DNA of 64,000 nucleotides from the NCBI RefSeq assembly GCF_000317835.1, contig NC_019793.1:496001-560000 (forward strand), written 5' to 3'. Below the pieces are notes generated by a model. The model searched no databases. It was given only the letters and a program-made list of their open reading frames with translations, and was not told where the DNA came from. The DNA comes from Deinococcus peraridilitoris DSM 19664. Lineage in GTDB: Bacteria > Deinococcota > Deinococci > Deinococcales > Deinococcaceae. The position numbers and the translations under genes are program-made. Positions 22,177-32,022 of this stretch are shown here, in pieces; the stretch's first letter is position 1, and every line of letters begins with the position of its first letter.

Positions 22177-22204
22177 GGAGCAGGGAATAACCCTGCTCCT
22201 TTTT
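22177..22204 (+). terminator. Rho-independent terminator
   Basis: A nine-base GC-rich stem (GGAGCAGGG/CCCTGCTCC), five-base loop and five T residues follow the lipoprotein gene and separate it from the integrase. Confidence 0.9.
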
Positions 22205-22218
22205 CATTTGGAGTGATC

Positions 22219-23637
22219 ATGCCTCGTTCTGCCGTCCTCTACCTTCGTGTCTCCACCTCGCAGCAGGCGGGTGATGAACGCTTCGGTTTCGACGTGCAGC
22301 GTCAGGCCGCCGAACGCTACGCCACCCAGCAAGGCCTGCGCCTCACGCGCACGTACCAGGACGTCATCACCGGCACCAAAGCCACCCGCACGCAACTCAA
22401 CGCCCTCCTCGAAGACGCCGGCAATTACGAAGCGGTGCTGATCAGCAGCGTCGATCGCCTCGCGCGACGCACCGGCATCGCTTACGCGGTCCTCGAGGAG
22501 CTGCTCGACACCGGCATGGAAGTCCACAGTGCCGACATGGGCGTCATCGACCCGAAGGACGAAATGAGCGCGCTGAACTTCGGGGTGCGTAGCGTCTTTG
22601 CCCAAGCGGACCACATGCGCATCGTGAAGCGCCTGCGCGAAGGCATGCGCGCCAAAGTCCGCCGCGGCAAGCCGGTCGTGCCGCCGAGTGGGTACGGCTG
22701 GCAGGCCGGGGAGATCTTCGAGGAAGAGGCCGGGTGGATCCGGCAGATGTACGCCTGGGCGCGTGAAGGCAAGACCGCGCATGAGATCGTCACGGAACTC
22801 AACCGGCTTGGCATTCCACGACGTGGCGGGGCGCGCTGGTCGCACAGCACGGTCAAGTACACCCTCCGCAACCCGCTCTACAAAGGCGTCTACCAGTTCG
22901 GCCGCGCCCGCAAAGGCCGCGGGGATGGACGTGACCTGGTGACGTGCGAAGTGCCCGCCATCGTCTCCCCCGCCGATTGGGACGCCACGCAGCGCGCCAT
23001 CGACGCCCGCACCAGGGGCGGCCGCCCAGCATCCCGCATGGACGCCTCGGAGTTCGGCCTCGCCAAACGCGTCAAGTGCGGCGCGTGCGGCAGCACCATG
23101 AGCAGCGCGACGAACCAGCCCCGCGAAGGGCACAGCCGCAGAAACCCCTACCACTTCTATTACTGCTACCGCATCTACCGCCGCGACGGGTACTGGGGTG
23201 AACCCTGCCCGCACCGCCGGTACTACGGCGCCCGCAAGCTGCATGCGCAGGTTCGGGAGCAACTCGAACAGCTGCAGCTGGATGACCTGGCACTGGCTGA
23301 ATCTACGACCTACCAGCCGCCCGAGCCGGTCGATCTCACACCAGCCCTCGCGCAGATCGAGCGCAAGCTCACCCGGGCGCGCGAAGCGTACCTCGGCGAC
23401 GTCCTCAGTCTCGATGAATTCGCGCAGGAGAAACGCCGCCTTGAGGAGCAACGCCAGGCGCTCCTGGAAGCCCAGCAGGAAGAAGCCTCCCCTCGTCAGC
23501 TCCCCCTCAAGGAAGCCCGCGCGAAGATTCGCGAAGCGCTCCGGAAAGACAGCATTGCTGAGACCGCTCAGGACCTCGGCCTCAGCCTCACCCTCTATCC
23601 CGACGGTCGCGCCGACCTGCGGATCGACCCTCTTTAA
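22219..23637 (+). CDS. int: Large serine integrase
   Basis: 472 residues from ATG 22219 behind TTTGGAG. The catalytic domain begins YLRVSTSQQ, with the nucleophile Ser12, and includes the SSVDRLARR motif. A Recombinase domain follows ([14 protein letters not shown], then [25 protein letters not shown]). A zinc ribbon has KCGACG and later CYR...CPHRR, and a long coiled coil ends the protein. It catalyses attP x attB recombination; excision would need a directionality factor, not identified here. The stop codon touches the comM fragment, so attP lay just downstream of int. Confidence 0.95.
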   Translation: MPRSAVLYLRVSTSQQAGDERFGFDVQRQAAERYATQQGLRLTRTYQDVITGTKATRTQLNALLEDAGNYEAVLISSVDRLARRTGIAYAVLEELLDTGMEVHSADMGVIDPKDEMSALNFGVRSVFAQADHMRIVKRLREGMRAKVRRGKPVVPPSGYGWQAGEIFEEEAGWIRQMYAWAREGKTAHEIVTELNRLGIPRRGGARWSHSTVKYTLRNPLYKGVYQFGRARKGRGDGRDLVTCEVPAIVSPADWDATQRAIDARTRGGRPASRMDASEFGLAKRVKCGACGSTMSSATNQPREGHSRRNPYHFYYCYRIYRRDGYWGEPCPHRRYYGARKLHAQVREQLEQLQLDDLALAESTTYQPPEPVDLTPALAQIERKLTRAREAYLGDVLSLDEFAQEKRRLEEQRQALLEAQQEEASPRQLPLKEARAKIREALRKDSIAETAQDLGLSLTLYPDGRADLRIDPL

Positions 23638-23662
23638 TCCTCAAACCGGACAGCCTTCGGAA
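23638..23662. other. Prophage-chromosome attachment junction
   Basis: The ComM reading frame becomes recognisable from the Gln-Pro codons near 23651 and stays so to the end of the gene, while the integrase stops at 23637. The crossover must therefore lie in this short stretch. The partner junction with the comM 5' half is outside the window, so the core cannot be defined. Confidence 0.7.
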
Positions 23663-24208
23663 GACGGGCTGGTGACCATCAGCCGGGCGCGCGCCAGTGT
23701 CAGCTACCCGGCACGGTTTCAGCTGGTGGCGGCCATGAATCCCTGCCCGTGCGGGCATCATGGCGATCCCGAGAAACACTGCAGCTGCTCGGCCACCGAG
23801 CGTGCCCGCTACGCGGTGCGCATCAGCGGACCGCTGCTCGACCGCATCGACCTGGTGGTCAACGTTCCACGGCTGACCGTCGATGAACTCACGCGGGCCA
23901 ATGTGGGCGAGCCCAGCGCCGCCGTGCGCGAGCGCGTTCACCTGGCCCGTACGCAGATGCTGGAGCGTCAAGGGGAACGCAACAGCCTGCTGGCCGGCGC
24001 GGTCCTGCGCGCGCATACCGCGCTGAATGCCGGACCCGAGAACTTTGCGCGGACAGCTGCCCGGCAACTGGGCCTCACCGGCCGTGGGTACGACCGGATT
24101 TTGCGGGTAGCCCGGACCATTGCGGACCTCGCAGGCGCGGCAGACATCACCGAAGCGCACCTGGCCGAAGCGGTGGCTTACCGTCCCCGCGAACTGGCGA
24201 CGGCCTGA
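23640..24208 (+). pseudogene. comM: comM/yifB 3' fragment split by prophage
   Basis: About 190 codons encode the C-terminal half of a ComM/YifB Mg-chelatase-like AAA+ protein: [20 protein letters not shown], then [36 protein letters not shown], and the end helix domain ([27 protein letters not shown]). ComM is a branch-migration helicase needed for efficient natural transformation. The Lon-like N-terminus and Walker A are missing and should lie beyond the other prophage end. The fragment itself is intact, so precise excision could restore the gene. Confidence 0.9.
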
Positions 24209-24235
24209 AGATTCCCGAACGGGCGGTTCAGGAAC

Positions 24236-24505
24236 TTATGAAGGCGAGTTCTTGTCGCGCTGGTGCACCGTGCCGCTCGCAGCCTCGTCATGGGCGCCCG
24301 CACTGGCGTTGAGCCCGCCCGCCACCGGGCCACCGACGTTGGGCACCGTGGACAGGTTGGTCTGGGTGATCGGCGTGAACGAGGCCCCATCACCTTGTGT
24401 CGACCCGGGCACGCGCGAATTCTCCTGGTTTCCGTCGTCACGCTCGATTTCTTCCACTGACCTGCCAAGGGGTGGAATACCCGTCAGCTTGCTGTCGTCT
24501 GCCAT
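24236..24505 (-). CDS. Small disordered protein, paralogue 1
   Basis: 89 residues with GGAGG five bases before ATG. Starts MADDSKLTGIPPLGRSVEEIE, then a Gly/Asn/Thr-rich region with no predicted core. The PPLGRSVEEIE segment and the following N..N...PG spacing recur in the next gene, so they are duplicates. No family recognised; no signal peptide or membrane segment. Confidence 0.6.
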   Translation of the reverse strand: MADDSKLTGIPPLGRSVEEIERDDGNQENSRVPGSTQGDGASFTPITQTNLSTVPNVGGPVAGGLNASAGAHDEAASGTVHQRDKNSPS

Positions 24506-24606
24506 GCGTACCTCCAGGGCCTGCTCGTCTCGTGCGCGTCATCCTGCTGGATGTCAGCCTGCTGGATCGCCATGCCCATTGTGCGGCAGGAGCCTCACAA
24601 GTCCGG

Positions 24607-24888
24607 TCAGGACGTGCTGTTATCGGTGGCCTCATCACCGCGGCCGTCGTCGGCACGCCGGGTGTCGGCACCTTCTTCGCTGTTGAGGTTGGCTCCGGTG
24701 GTGCCGCCGCTCGAAATAGGCATGCTGCTCGGGCCACTCAGGAGTGGGATGGGAGGCAGTTCTCCTTCGCTGCGCACCTCTTCGCCTGGAATGCCGGGAT
24801 TGTGGCGGTTGGTGCCTCCCCCCTCGACTTCCTCCACGGATTTGCCGAGGGGCGTGAGGTCACCCGGTCGGGTTCGGTCATCATTCAT
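24607..24888 (-). CDS. Small disordered protein, paralogue 2
   Basis: 93 residues, MNDDRTRPGDLTPLGKSVEEVE followed by Gly/Ser/Pro/Asp-rich sequence. It shares the TPLGKSVEEVE box with the neighbouring 89-residue protein. The start lies five bases after a TACCCT box with little room for a ribosome site, so the transcript may be leaderless. Function unknown. Confidence 0.6.
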   Translation of the reverse strand: MNDDRTRPGDLTPLGKSVEEVEGGGTNRHNPGIPGEEVRSEGELPPIPLLSGPSSMPISSGGTTGANLNSEEGADTRRADDGRGDEATDNSTS

Positions 24889-25077
24889 ACCTCAGGGTAT
24901 CCAGGTCGCCTGAGCGACAATTGCCGGGAACCTTGGCCCTTCTTCAGGGTCAGCCACGACTGCCGACACCCGAATGCTGTCAGCACACGAAAAATCTGAC
25001 TTTATAACTATCAAGTTTTCTTATTCCCTGAATACAGCAATGGCACCCGCCTCCTATTCGAAAAACCCGCAATTCTC

Positions 25078-25092
25078 TACAGTGAGCAGGTG
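25078..25092 (+). promoter_or_regulatory. Leaderless-type -10 box of hslO
   Basis: TACAGT, six bases, then the GTG start at 25090; no Shine-Dalgarno sequence is present. Confidence 0.55.
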
Positions 25093-25980
25093 AAACAGGC
25101 TTCTTTTCTTTTGCGGGGCACGGCGGCGCAGGACACCTTGCGGGTGCTGGCCGTCGACGCTACGGCGGTCGTGGAAGAGGCGCGTGCCCGCCACGATCTG
25201 AGCGCCACTGCCTCAGCGGCATTGGGCCGCACGCTCGCAGGGGCGCTGCTGCTCGCACAAGTGCTTGGAAAGACGGACAACGCCCGCGTGACCATCCGAA
25301 TCCAGGGAGACGGCCCGATCGGCTGGATCGTCGCAGAAGGCAGCGCAGACGGTGGGGTGCGCGGATACGTCCGTAATCCGCACGCCGAGCTGCCCCCCCG
25401 TGAAAGCGACGGCAAGCTCGATGTACGCGGTGTCATCGGCAGCGGCGATCTGGGCGTGATGCGCCTGCTGGAAAATGCTGAGCCGTACACCGGCACCGTG
25501 GAACTCGTGAGCGGCGAGATCGCCGAGGACCTGACCTATTATCTGGCGCGCTCCGAGCAGATCAACAGTGCGGTGCTGCTGGGCGTCTATGTTGAGGGCG
25601 GCCACGTCGCCCACGCGGGCGGCCTCATCGTGCAGGCCATGCCCGGCGTGACAAACGAAACCCTGGCGCGAATCGAGGGAAACATCGCCTCAATGGGCTC
25701 CATCACCGACAACCTGCGGCGAGGCTCCCTGCTGGAAACCGTGCAGCAGGCCACCGAGGGCCTGGACCTGGTCTTGCAGAGCAACGCGCAGCCGGTGACC
25801 TTCGCCTGCCGCTGCTCCGAGCAGCGGGCGCTGGCCTCCCTGACCTACTTCAATCCCAGCGAGCGTCAGGAAATGATCGACGAGGGAGGGCAGGAAGTGG
25901 TGTGCCATTGGTGCGGGCACAGGTATCACCTGTCACCCGAGCAGATTCAGGCACTCGACACTCCCAGCGCGCAAGCCTGA
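25090..25980 (+). CDS. hslO: Redox-regulated chaperone Hsp33
   Basis: 296 residues. N-terminal core with the [16 protein letters not shown] helix and [12 protein letters not shown], a middle linker, and the C-terminal redox switch: CRC at 240-242 and CHWC at 272-275, the CxC plus CxxC zinc site. Oxidation releases zinc and activates holdase activity against unfolded proteins in the cytoplasm. Length is normal for the family. The GTG start is set by the box described next to it. Expression as a single gene is likely, because a terminator follows. Confidence 0.95.
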   Translation: MKQASFLLRGTAAQDTLRVLAVDATAVVEEARARHDLSATASAALGRTLAGALLLAQVLGKTDNARVTIRIQGDGPIGWIVAEGSADGGVRGYVRNPHAELPPRESDGKLDVRGVIGSGDLGVMRLLENAEPYTGTVELVSGEIAEDLTYYLARSEQINSAVLLGVYVEGGHVAHAGGLIVQAMPGVTNETLARIEGNIASMGSITDNLRRGSLLETVQQATEGLDLVLQSNAQPVTFACRCSEQRALASLTYFNPSERQEMIDEGGQEVVCHWCGHRYHLSPEQIQALDTPSAQA

Positions 25981-25996
25981 CAAGATTCAAAACCCC

Positions 25997-26027
25997 ACGG
26001 GACCGGGATCGGTCCCGTATTCTTTTT
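25997..26027 (+). terminator. hslO terminator overlapping the rluD promoter
   Basis: A nine-base stem (ACGGGACCG/CGGTCCCGT) with a GGAT loop is followed by ATTCTTTTT. The same tail contains TATTCT (26018-26023), six bases before the rluD ATG. Confidence 0.85.
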
Positions 26028-26029
26028 GG

Positions 26030-26989
26030 ATGACCGATTCCGGAAACAGACTCGAATTCAGCGCCACCACCGGGCGCCTCGATGCCGTGGTGAGCAGCCT
26101 GAGCGGCGTGAGCCGCTCGCAGGTCGTTCAATGGATCGACGCTGGTGCCGTGCGTGTCAATGGCGTGGTGGCCAGCAAGGCCGGCGTGAAACTGCGCGGC
26201 GGTGAAGCGGTCGAAGTCGACGTTCCGAGCGTGATCACCGGCACCGTCGAAGGCGAACAGGTGGAGCTGGACGTGCTCTACGAAGACGATCAGCTCATTG
26301 CGGTCAACAAGCCCCCGGGCATGGTCACCCACCCTGCGCCCGGGGTCTACAGCGGCACCCTGGTAAACGCGCTGCTGGGACGCGGCACGCTTCCGGAGCA
26401 GGACGGCGCACGCGGCCCGGAAGGCTACCGGCCCGGCATCGTGCACCGCCTGGACAAGGACACCAGCGGCGTCATCGTGGTGGCCAAGACCGTGGGTGCG
26501 CACGCCGTGCTCGCCGCCGCCTTCAAAGAGCGCGAAACCCACAAGACTTACCTCGCCGTGGCGGGGGGCAGCTGGGCGGCCGACCGGCCCATCAAGGTGG
26601 ACGCGCCCATCGGCCGCCATCCCATCGACCGCCAGCGCATGACGGTGGGCGGGGTGGGCGGCCGCGAGGCGCAGACGCTCTTCACCCCGCTCGCGCGCCT
26701 CCGAAGCCATGCACGAACGTTCACCCTCGTGCGCTGCCAGCCACACACGGGCCGCACCCACCAGATCCGCGTACACCTCGCTCACCTGGGCTCACCCATT
26801 GTGGGGGACGCGACGTACGGACGCGCCAGCGAGGTCATTGGCCGTCAGGCACTGCACGCCTGGAAACTGCGCTTCCTCCACCCGCTGTCGCGAGAAGAAC
26901 TGCTTCTGACCGCTGCTCCGCCCGAGGATCTGCTGTCGGCCTGGCTGGCTTTGGGCGGGGGCCTGCCCCCTGAGCTGACGGGTGAATGA
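26030..26989 (+). CDS. rluD: Ribosomal large subunit pseudouridine synthase (RluD-type)
   Basis: 319 residues. An S4 RNA-binding domain covers about 15-65 (GRLDAVVSSLSGVSRSQVVQWIDAG). The catalytic domain has HRLDKDTSG with the nucleophile Asp142, plus NKPPGMVTHPAPG and QPHTGRTHQIRVHLAHLG. It converts uridines to pseudouridine in 23S rRNA. Which uridines cannot be told from sequence alone, since RluD, RluC and RluA groups are close; the S4 domain and length favour RluD. The start is immediately after a terminator tail and appears leaderless. Confidence 0.9.
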   Translation: MTDSGNRLEFSATTGRLDAVVSSLSGVSRSQVVQWIDAGAVRVNGVVASKAGVKLRGGEAVEVDVPSVITGTVEGEQVELDVLYEDDQLIAVNKPPGMVTHPAPGVYSGTLVNALLGRGTLPEQDGARGPEGYRPGIVHRLDKDTSGVIVVAKTVGAHAVLAAAFKERETHKTYLAVAGGSWAADRPIKVDAPIGRHPIDRQRMTVGGVGGREAQTLFTPLARLRSHARTFTLVRCQPHTGRTHQIRVHLAHLGSPIVGDATYGRASEVIGRQALHAWKLRFLHPLSREELLLTAAPPEDLLSAWLALGGGLPPELTGE

Positions 26990-27083
26990 GAGCTTGAACT
27001 GAATCTGCGTTTTCGCGCCGGGTTTAAGATGAGCCCGGACCGCCGGAAGGTTTCCAGGCGGAATTGAAAGGAGCCTGATTGAC

Positions 27084-27716
<633 letters not shown>

Positions 27717-27763
27717 CATCCTGCGAGATGACCGTCTGAGTACACCGGACGCTCACGGACGGG

Positions 27764-27804
27764 ACGACGAAAAGAGCCCCGAGTGCCGGGGCTCTTTTCG
27801 TCGT
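27764..27804. terminator. Bidirectional terminator between sodA and coaD
   Basis: An 18-base perfect stem beginning ACGACGAAAAGAGCCCC with a five-base loop; A/T tracts on both arms allow termination of the convergent sodA and coaD transcripts. Confidence 0.95.
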
Positions 27805-27852
27805 GACCGTTGGCGCGACACCGATCCACGCACAATCCGGCACACGCTGCGG

Positions 27853-28868
<1,016 letters not shown>

Positions 28869-28874
28869 CCGCTC

Positions 28875-28880
28875 AAGGTA
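28875..28880 (-). promoter_or_regulatory. Leaderless-type -10 box of rsmD
   Basis: TACCTT, six bases upstream of the GTG start at 28868 on the minus strand. Confidence 0.5.
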
Positions 28881-28898
28881 CTGCAAAGACCCGCCCCC

Positions 28899-28926
28899 TT
28901 GACACGACTCATCACTGTGTCATGAT
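28899..28926 (+). promoter_or_regulatory. Promoter of the RDD gene
   Basis: Consensus -35 TTGACA (28899-28904), 16-base spacer, CATGAT as -10 (28921-28926), then six bases to the ATG. An inverted repeat TGACAC...GTGTCA overlaps the spacer and might bind a regulator. Confidence 0.6.
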
Positions 28927-28932
28927 TTACTC

Positions 28933-29388
28933 ATGATTACAGCGGGAACCTCAGTGACCATCCGGCATGCCGGATTCTGGCTGCGCGTTCTCGCCGGACT
29001 GGTTGACAGCATGATTCTCGCCATAGGGCTCGCAGTGGTGGCACTGGTGGTCGGCAGTACGATGGGCGTCGTGTATGCCGACCAGGCCTCACCCGAGGTC
29101 CCCTTTTATGAGACCCTGGGCCTGATTGGTCTGGTGGGCACCTGGAGCTATTTCGTGCTGATGGAAAGCTCGGCAAGAAAAGCGACTTTGGGCAAGCTGG
29201 TGCTGGGCCTGCGTGTCATCAATGCACACGGTGACCGTCTGAGCATCAGTCAGGCTGTCGCCCGCTTTCTGGGAAAAGTGCTGGGGGTACTCACGCTGGG
29301 CAGCGGCTTTGCCCTGTCCGGTCTGACCCGTGACAAGCAGGGCCTGCATGACCTGCTGGCCGGTACCTTTGTGGTACGCGTTCACTGA
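28933..29388 (+). CDS. RDD family membrane protein
   Basis: 151 residues with three hydrophobic segments, about 20-42, 57-75 and 112-127. The RDD signature is seen as GFWLRVLAGLVDSMILAIG near the start and LGKLVLGLRVINAHGDRLS before the last helix, with the end DKQGLHDLLAGTFVV. Members are small integral membrane proteins, some linked to sodium/proton exchange; function here unknown. Divergent from rsmD. Confidence 0.88.
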   Translation: MITAGTSVTIRHAGFWLRVLAGLVDSMILAIGLAVVALVVGSTMGVVYADQASPEVPFYETLGLIGLVGTWSYFVLMESSARKATLGKLVLGLRVINAHGDRLSISQAVARFLGKVLGVLTLGSGFALSGLTRDKQGLHDLLAGTFVVRVH

Positions 29389-29674
29389 CGCCCTCGTCGG
29401 TTACTCCGGACACACGGACGCCAAGCATACCCAGCATCCCACCCGCTTCACCGTCAGGGGCAAGCGTCAGGCCGGGTGCCGCCTTCTCCCGCTCTGATGG
29501 CTCGACACGCTAACCTATAAGCCAGGAAGCAGGACGCCACGCCCGTTCAGCAGACCTCTGGTGTGCCCGTGCCAGCTTGACCCGGGTTGCGGCCATTGAC
29601 CGTTTGGCGCATTGCCGTGGCCGTCGTAATTTCTCCGTAGTTCATTTTCGATTGATTCAGAAAGGGTGATGTGC

Positions 29675-30802
29675 ATGAACGACCAAGTGCTTCAGACGTT
29701 GCGCGCCGCCGGGTTCGATGTCCGGCCGACTGCCACCCTCGACCGCGAGGGAGCATTTTTTGCCCTCACCGAGGACATGCTGTTCTATCTCGAAGGACAG
29801 AAAGCAAGCAGCGTCAGCCTGCGTGACATCACCCGCATCCACAGCGATGGTGACGGCATTCTTCGGGTCAAAGCCGGAAACTCGACGATCATCACGGCGC
29901 CCCTGGTGGGCTTCGAAGTCGCCCGCGTGCAGCATTTCTTCGCGGAAGTGCGTCACGCGACCGCGCGCGCCAAGACCCTGCCGCCTCCACCTGCCCTGAC
30001 CGGGACAGGAGCCTGGAAGACCGGCTGGAACGCCACCGCACCAGATACGTCCGGTTCACTGCAAACCTCACCTGCCGTGCCTGCAGCCGTTGCCGCGTCT
30101 CCGGCGCCCGCCGATGAACTTCACGCCTCCGGCGCCGCAACCCCTCTCCGGGTGCGTGAAGTGGTGATCCCCCCGACGGCTTCCAGTGCGGAGCGCGAAC
30201 CCACGCTGGCCAAAAGTCCGGACCTGGCGACCTCGCGAAGGGCGGAAACCGGTCAAAACCCAGCCGCTGCGCCGGGTGCCGACGTCAAGACGCGCTCGAC
30301 GACCGCGCCGATCGAAGCTGTGCGGGTGATCCCAAGCCGCCCGGAAACCACGCTGCCAGCCGTGACGGCACCGACCGCAGCCGGTGTGCCGGGCCGCGAC
30401 CCGGTCCGAATCTCCTCGGCGCCGGTCAGCGCCGTCCCGTCCACGGTGGCCACGGCTGCCAGTGCAACACCCGCCGCGCCCCAGCAGGAAAACACCGCAC
30501 CCGTTACGACGCCCGTTGCAGCGCCTGTTGGGGCTCCCCGTGCCTCTTCCGGGCACAACTCCCACACCGGAGTTGGCCATCCCCTGCAGCGGTTTGTGCC
30601 CACGCTGCGCCTGCTCGCCATCCTGATGGGCGTGACGGGAGCCGGGGTCGGGCTGCTGGAATGGCGCGCCGGGGCACCACTGAGCGGCCTGTGGACCATC
30701 GGGGTAGGCGTCGTGGGCGCTATCGCGCTCTTCGTGTTCGGTGAGGTCGTGCGGACGGTCGCTTACCTGGCCGACCTGCTGTCGCGGGAGGCTGAGCGGT
30801 GA
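29675..30802 (+). CDS. Membrane-anchored protein with disordered linker
   Basis: 375 residues from ATG 29675, eight bases after AAAGGG. Residues 1-95 form a compact PH-like or beta-rich domain ([38 protein letters not shown]). About 180 residues of Ala/Pro/Thr/Val linker follow. The C-terminus has two transmembrane helices ([20 protein letters not shown] and the [17 protein letters not shown] region) and a charged end. I do not recognise it; it looks like a lineage-specific membrane protein with a cytoplasmic sensor-like head. lysK starts ten bases after its stop. Confidence 0.65.
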   Translation: MNDQVLQTLRAAGFDVRPTATLDREGAFFALTEDMLFYLEGQKASSVSLRDITRIHSDGDGILRVKAGNSTIITAPLVGFEVARVQHFFAEVRHATARAKTLPPPPALTGTGAWKTGWNATAPDTSGSLQTSPAVPAAVAASPAPADELHASGAATPLRVREVVIPPTASSAEREPTLAKSPDLATSRRAETGQNPAAAPGADVKTRSTTAPIEAVRVIPSRPETTLPAVTAPTAAGVPGRDPVRISSAPVSAVPSTVATAASATPAAPQQENTAPVTTPVAAPVGAPRASSGHNSHTGVGHPLQRFVPTLRLLAILMGVTGAGVGLLEWRAGAPLSGLWTIGVGVVGAIALFVFGEVVRTVAYLADLLSREAER

Positions 30803-30812
30803 AAGGAAACGC

Positions 30813-31931
30813 GTGACCACGATCGCCGGGCAACAGTCGCTCCGGGAGCGGCGAACCGCACTGCTGCTGGGAACCGTGGAGCGGCCCAGTGTCTCCGGTC
30901 AGGAAGCGCAGGTGGCCGGGTTTCTGGTTCGCTGGATGAGCGACCACGGCTTCAGCGCCCACGTCGACGAGGCCGGCAACGCGGTCGGCTCACGCGGCGA
31001 AGGTTCGCTGACCGTCGTGCTGCTGGGCCATATCGACACCGTGCCAGGCGATATCCCCGTGCGCATCGAACAGGGCGTTCTGCACGGACGGGGCAGCGTG
31101 GATGCCAAGGGGAGCTTTTGCACCTTCATGGCCGCCGTGGCCGAGCTGCCCGATTCGGTCCTCGCGCGCGCGCGCTTCGTGTGCATCGGTGCGACCGAAG
31201 AGGAAGCGCCCTCCAGCAAGGGTGCGCGCTTCGCCGTCACCCGTTACCGGCCCGACTTCGTGCTGATCGGCGAGCCCAGTGGTGCCCAGGGCATCACGCT
31301 GGGATACAAGGGACGGCTGGTCGTCAAGGCACAGGTACGCAAGGATAACTTTCACAGCGCGGGCGAGGGCACCAGCGCTGCCGATGACCTGACCGAATAC
31401 TGGTTCCGGGTTCGCGAGTGGGCCCGCACGGTTTCCGGCAAAGGAGCCTTTGACTCGGTTCAGGCGACGCTGCAGCACCTGAGCAGCACCACTGACGGGC
31501 TCTCCCAGGATGCCGAGGCCACCATTGGCCTGCGTCTGCCACCGGCCGTCTCGCCGCTGCAGGCCGAGGCTGCCCTGAATGGTCTGCTGCAGGACCCAAA
31601 CCAGGGAGCGGGCGACATCACGCTTGGTATACTGGCCGTCTCGCTGTCCTTTATGGGGCACGAAATGGCCGTCCGGCACGCCAAGGATTCACCGCTCGCG
31701 CGGGCCTTGCGCGTCGCGATCCGAGCCCAGGGCGGCGAGCCGATCTTCAAGGTCAAAACGGGCACCAGCGACATGAACGTGGTGGCCGAGCACTGGCCGG
31801 TACCGACACTCGCGTACGGACCCGGAGACTCGCGACTCGACCACACTCCGCAAGAGCACCTTCCACTGGACGAATACCAGCTGGCCGTCGAGACCCTGCG
31901 GGACGCCCTTGTACGGTTGATTGGCAATTGA
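30813..31931 (+). CDS. lysK: [LysW]-lysine/ornithine hydrolase LysK
   Basis: 372 residues from GTG 30813, five bases after AAAGGA. M20 peptidase motifs: [13 protein letters not shown] (metal His and general Asp), [11 protein letters not shown] (bridging Asp), [12 protein letters not shown] (catalytic Glu), LIGEPSG, and KTGTSDMNV. LysK releases lysine (or ornithine) from the LysW carrier protein in the alpha-aminoadipate pathway used by Thermus and Deinococcus. Other M20 deacylases are possible, but motif details and lineage favour LysK. lysW and lysJ are not nearby. Confidence 0.85.
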   Translation: MTTIAGQQSLRERRTALLLGTVERPSVSGQEAQVAGFLVRWMSDHGFSAHVDEAGNAVGSRGEGSLTVVLLGHIDTVPGDIPVRIEQGVLHGRGSVDAKGSFCTFMAAVAELPDSVLARARFVCIGATEEEAPSSKGARFAVTRYRPDFVLIGEPSGAQGITLGYKGRLVVKAQVRKDNFHSAGEGTSAADDLTEYWFRVREWARTVSGKGAFDSVQATLQHLSSTTDGLSQDAEATIGLRLPPAVSPLQAEAALNGLLQDPNQGAGDITLGILAVSLSFMGHEMAVRHAKDSPLARALRVAIRAQGGEPIFKVKTGTSDMNVVAEHWPVPTLAYGPGDSRLDHTPQEHLPLDEYQLAVETLRDALVRLIGN

Positions 31932-32022
31932 GGCCGGGCACCGTCCGGCCTGCTCGCTCCGGGTACAAATTTCCTTAAGGTTTGGCCGACGCGCCACAAA
32001 CGGAAAATCACTAGCGTAAAGC

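Larger units (their letters stand above)
1..23650. mobile_element. Prophage (siphovirus-like), left end outside window
   Basis: A contiguous phage genome: integrase, repressor, protease and lipoprotein on the plus strand, and replication, packaging, head and tail genes on the minus strand. Nearly all minus-strand genes overlap by ATGA, GTGA or TGATG junctions and have strong Shine-Dalgarno sites. The right boundary is the junction of the integrase stop codon with the comM 3' half. Tail fibre, tape measure, lysis genes and the other attachment site are not present and should lie left of base 1. The structural set is typical of long-tailed double-stranded DNA phages; long-tail morphology is inferred from the tail tube and tail terminator genes. 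Confidence 0.95.

Noticed and set aside
22204..23451. 415-codon open frame antisense to the integrase
   Set aside because: Shadow of the integrase, which has complete serine recombinase motifs.
23198..24208. Single 336-codon frame covering the end of int and comM
   Set aside because: Only the part after about 23640 is ComM-like; the first half is the integrase gene read in a wrong frame, not a fusion protein.
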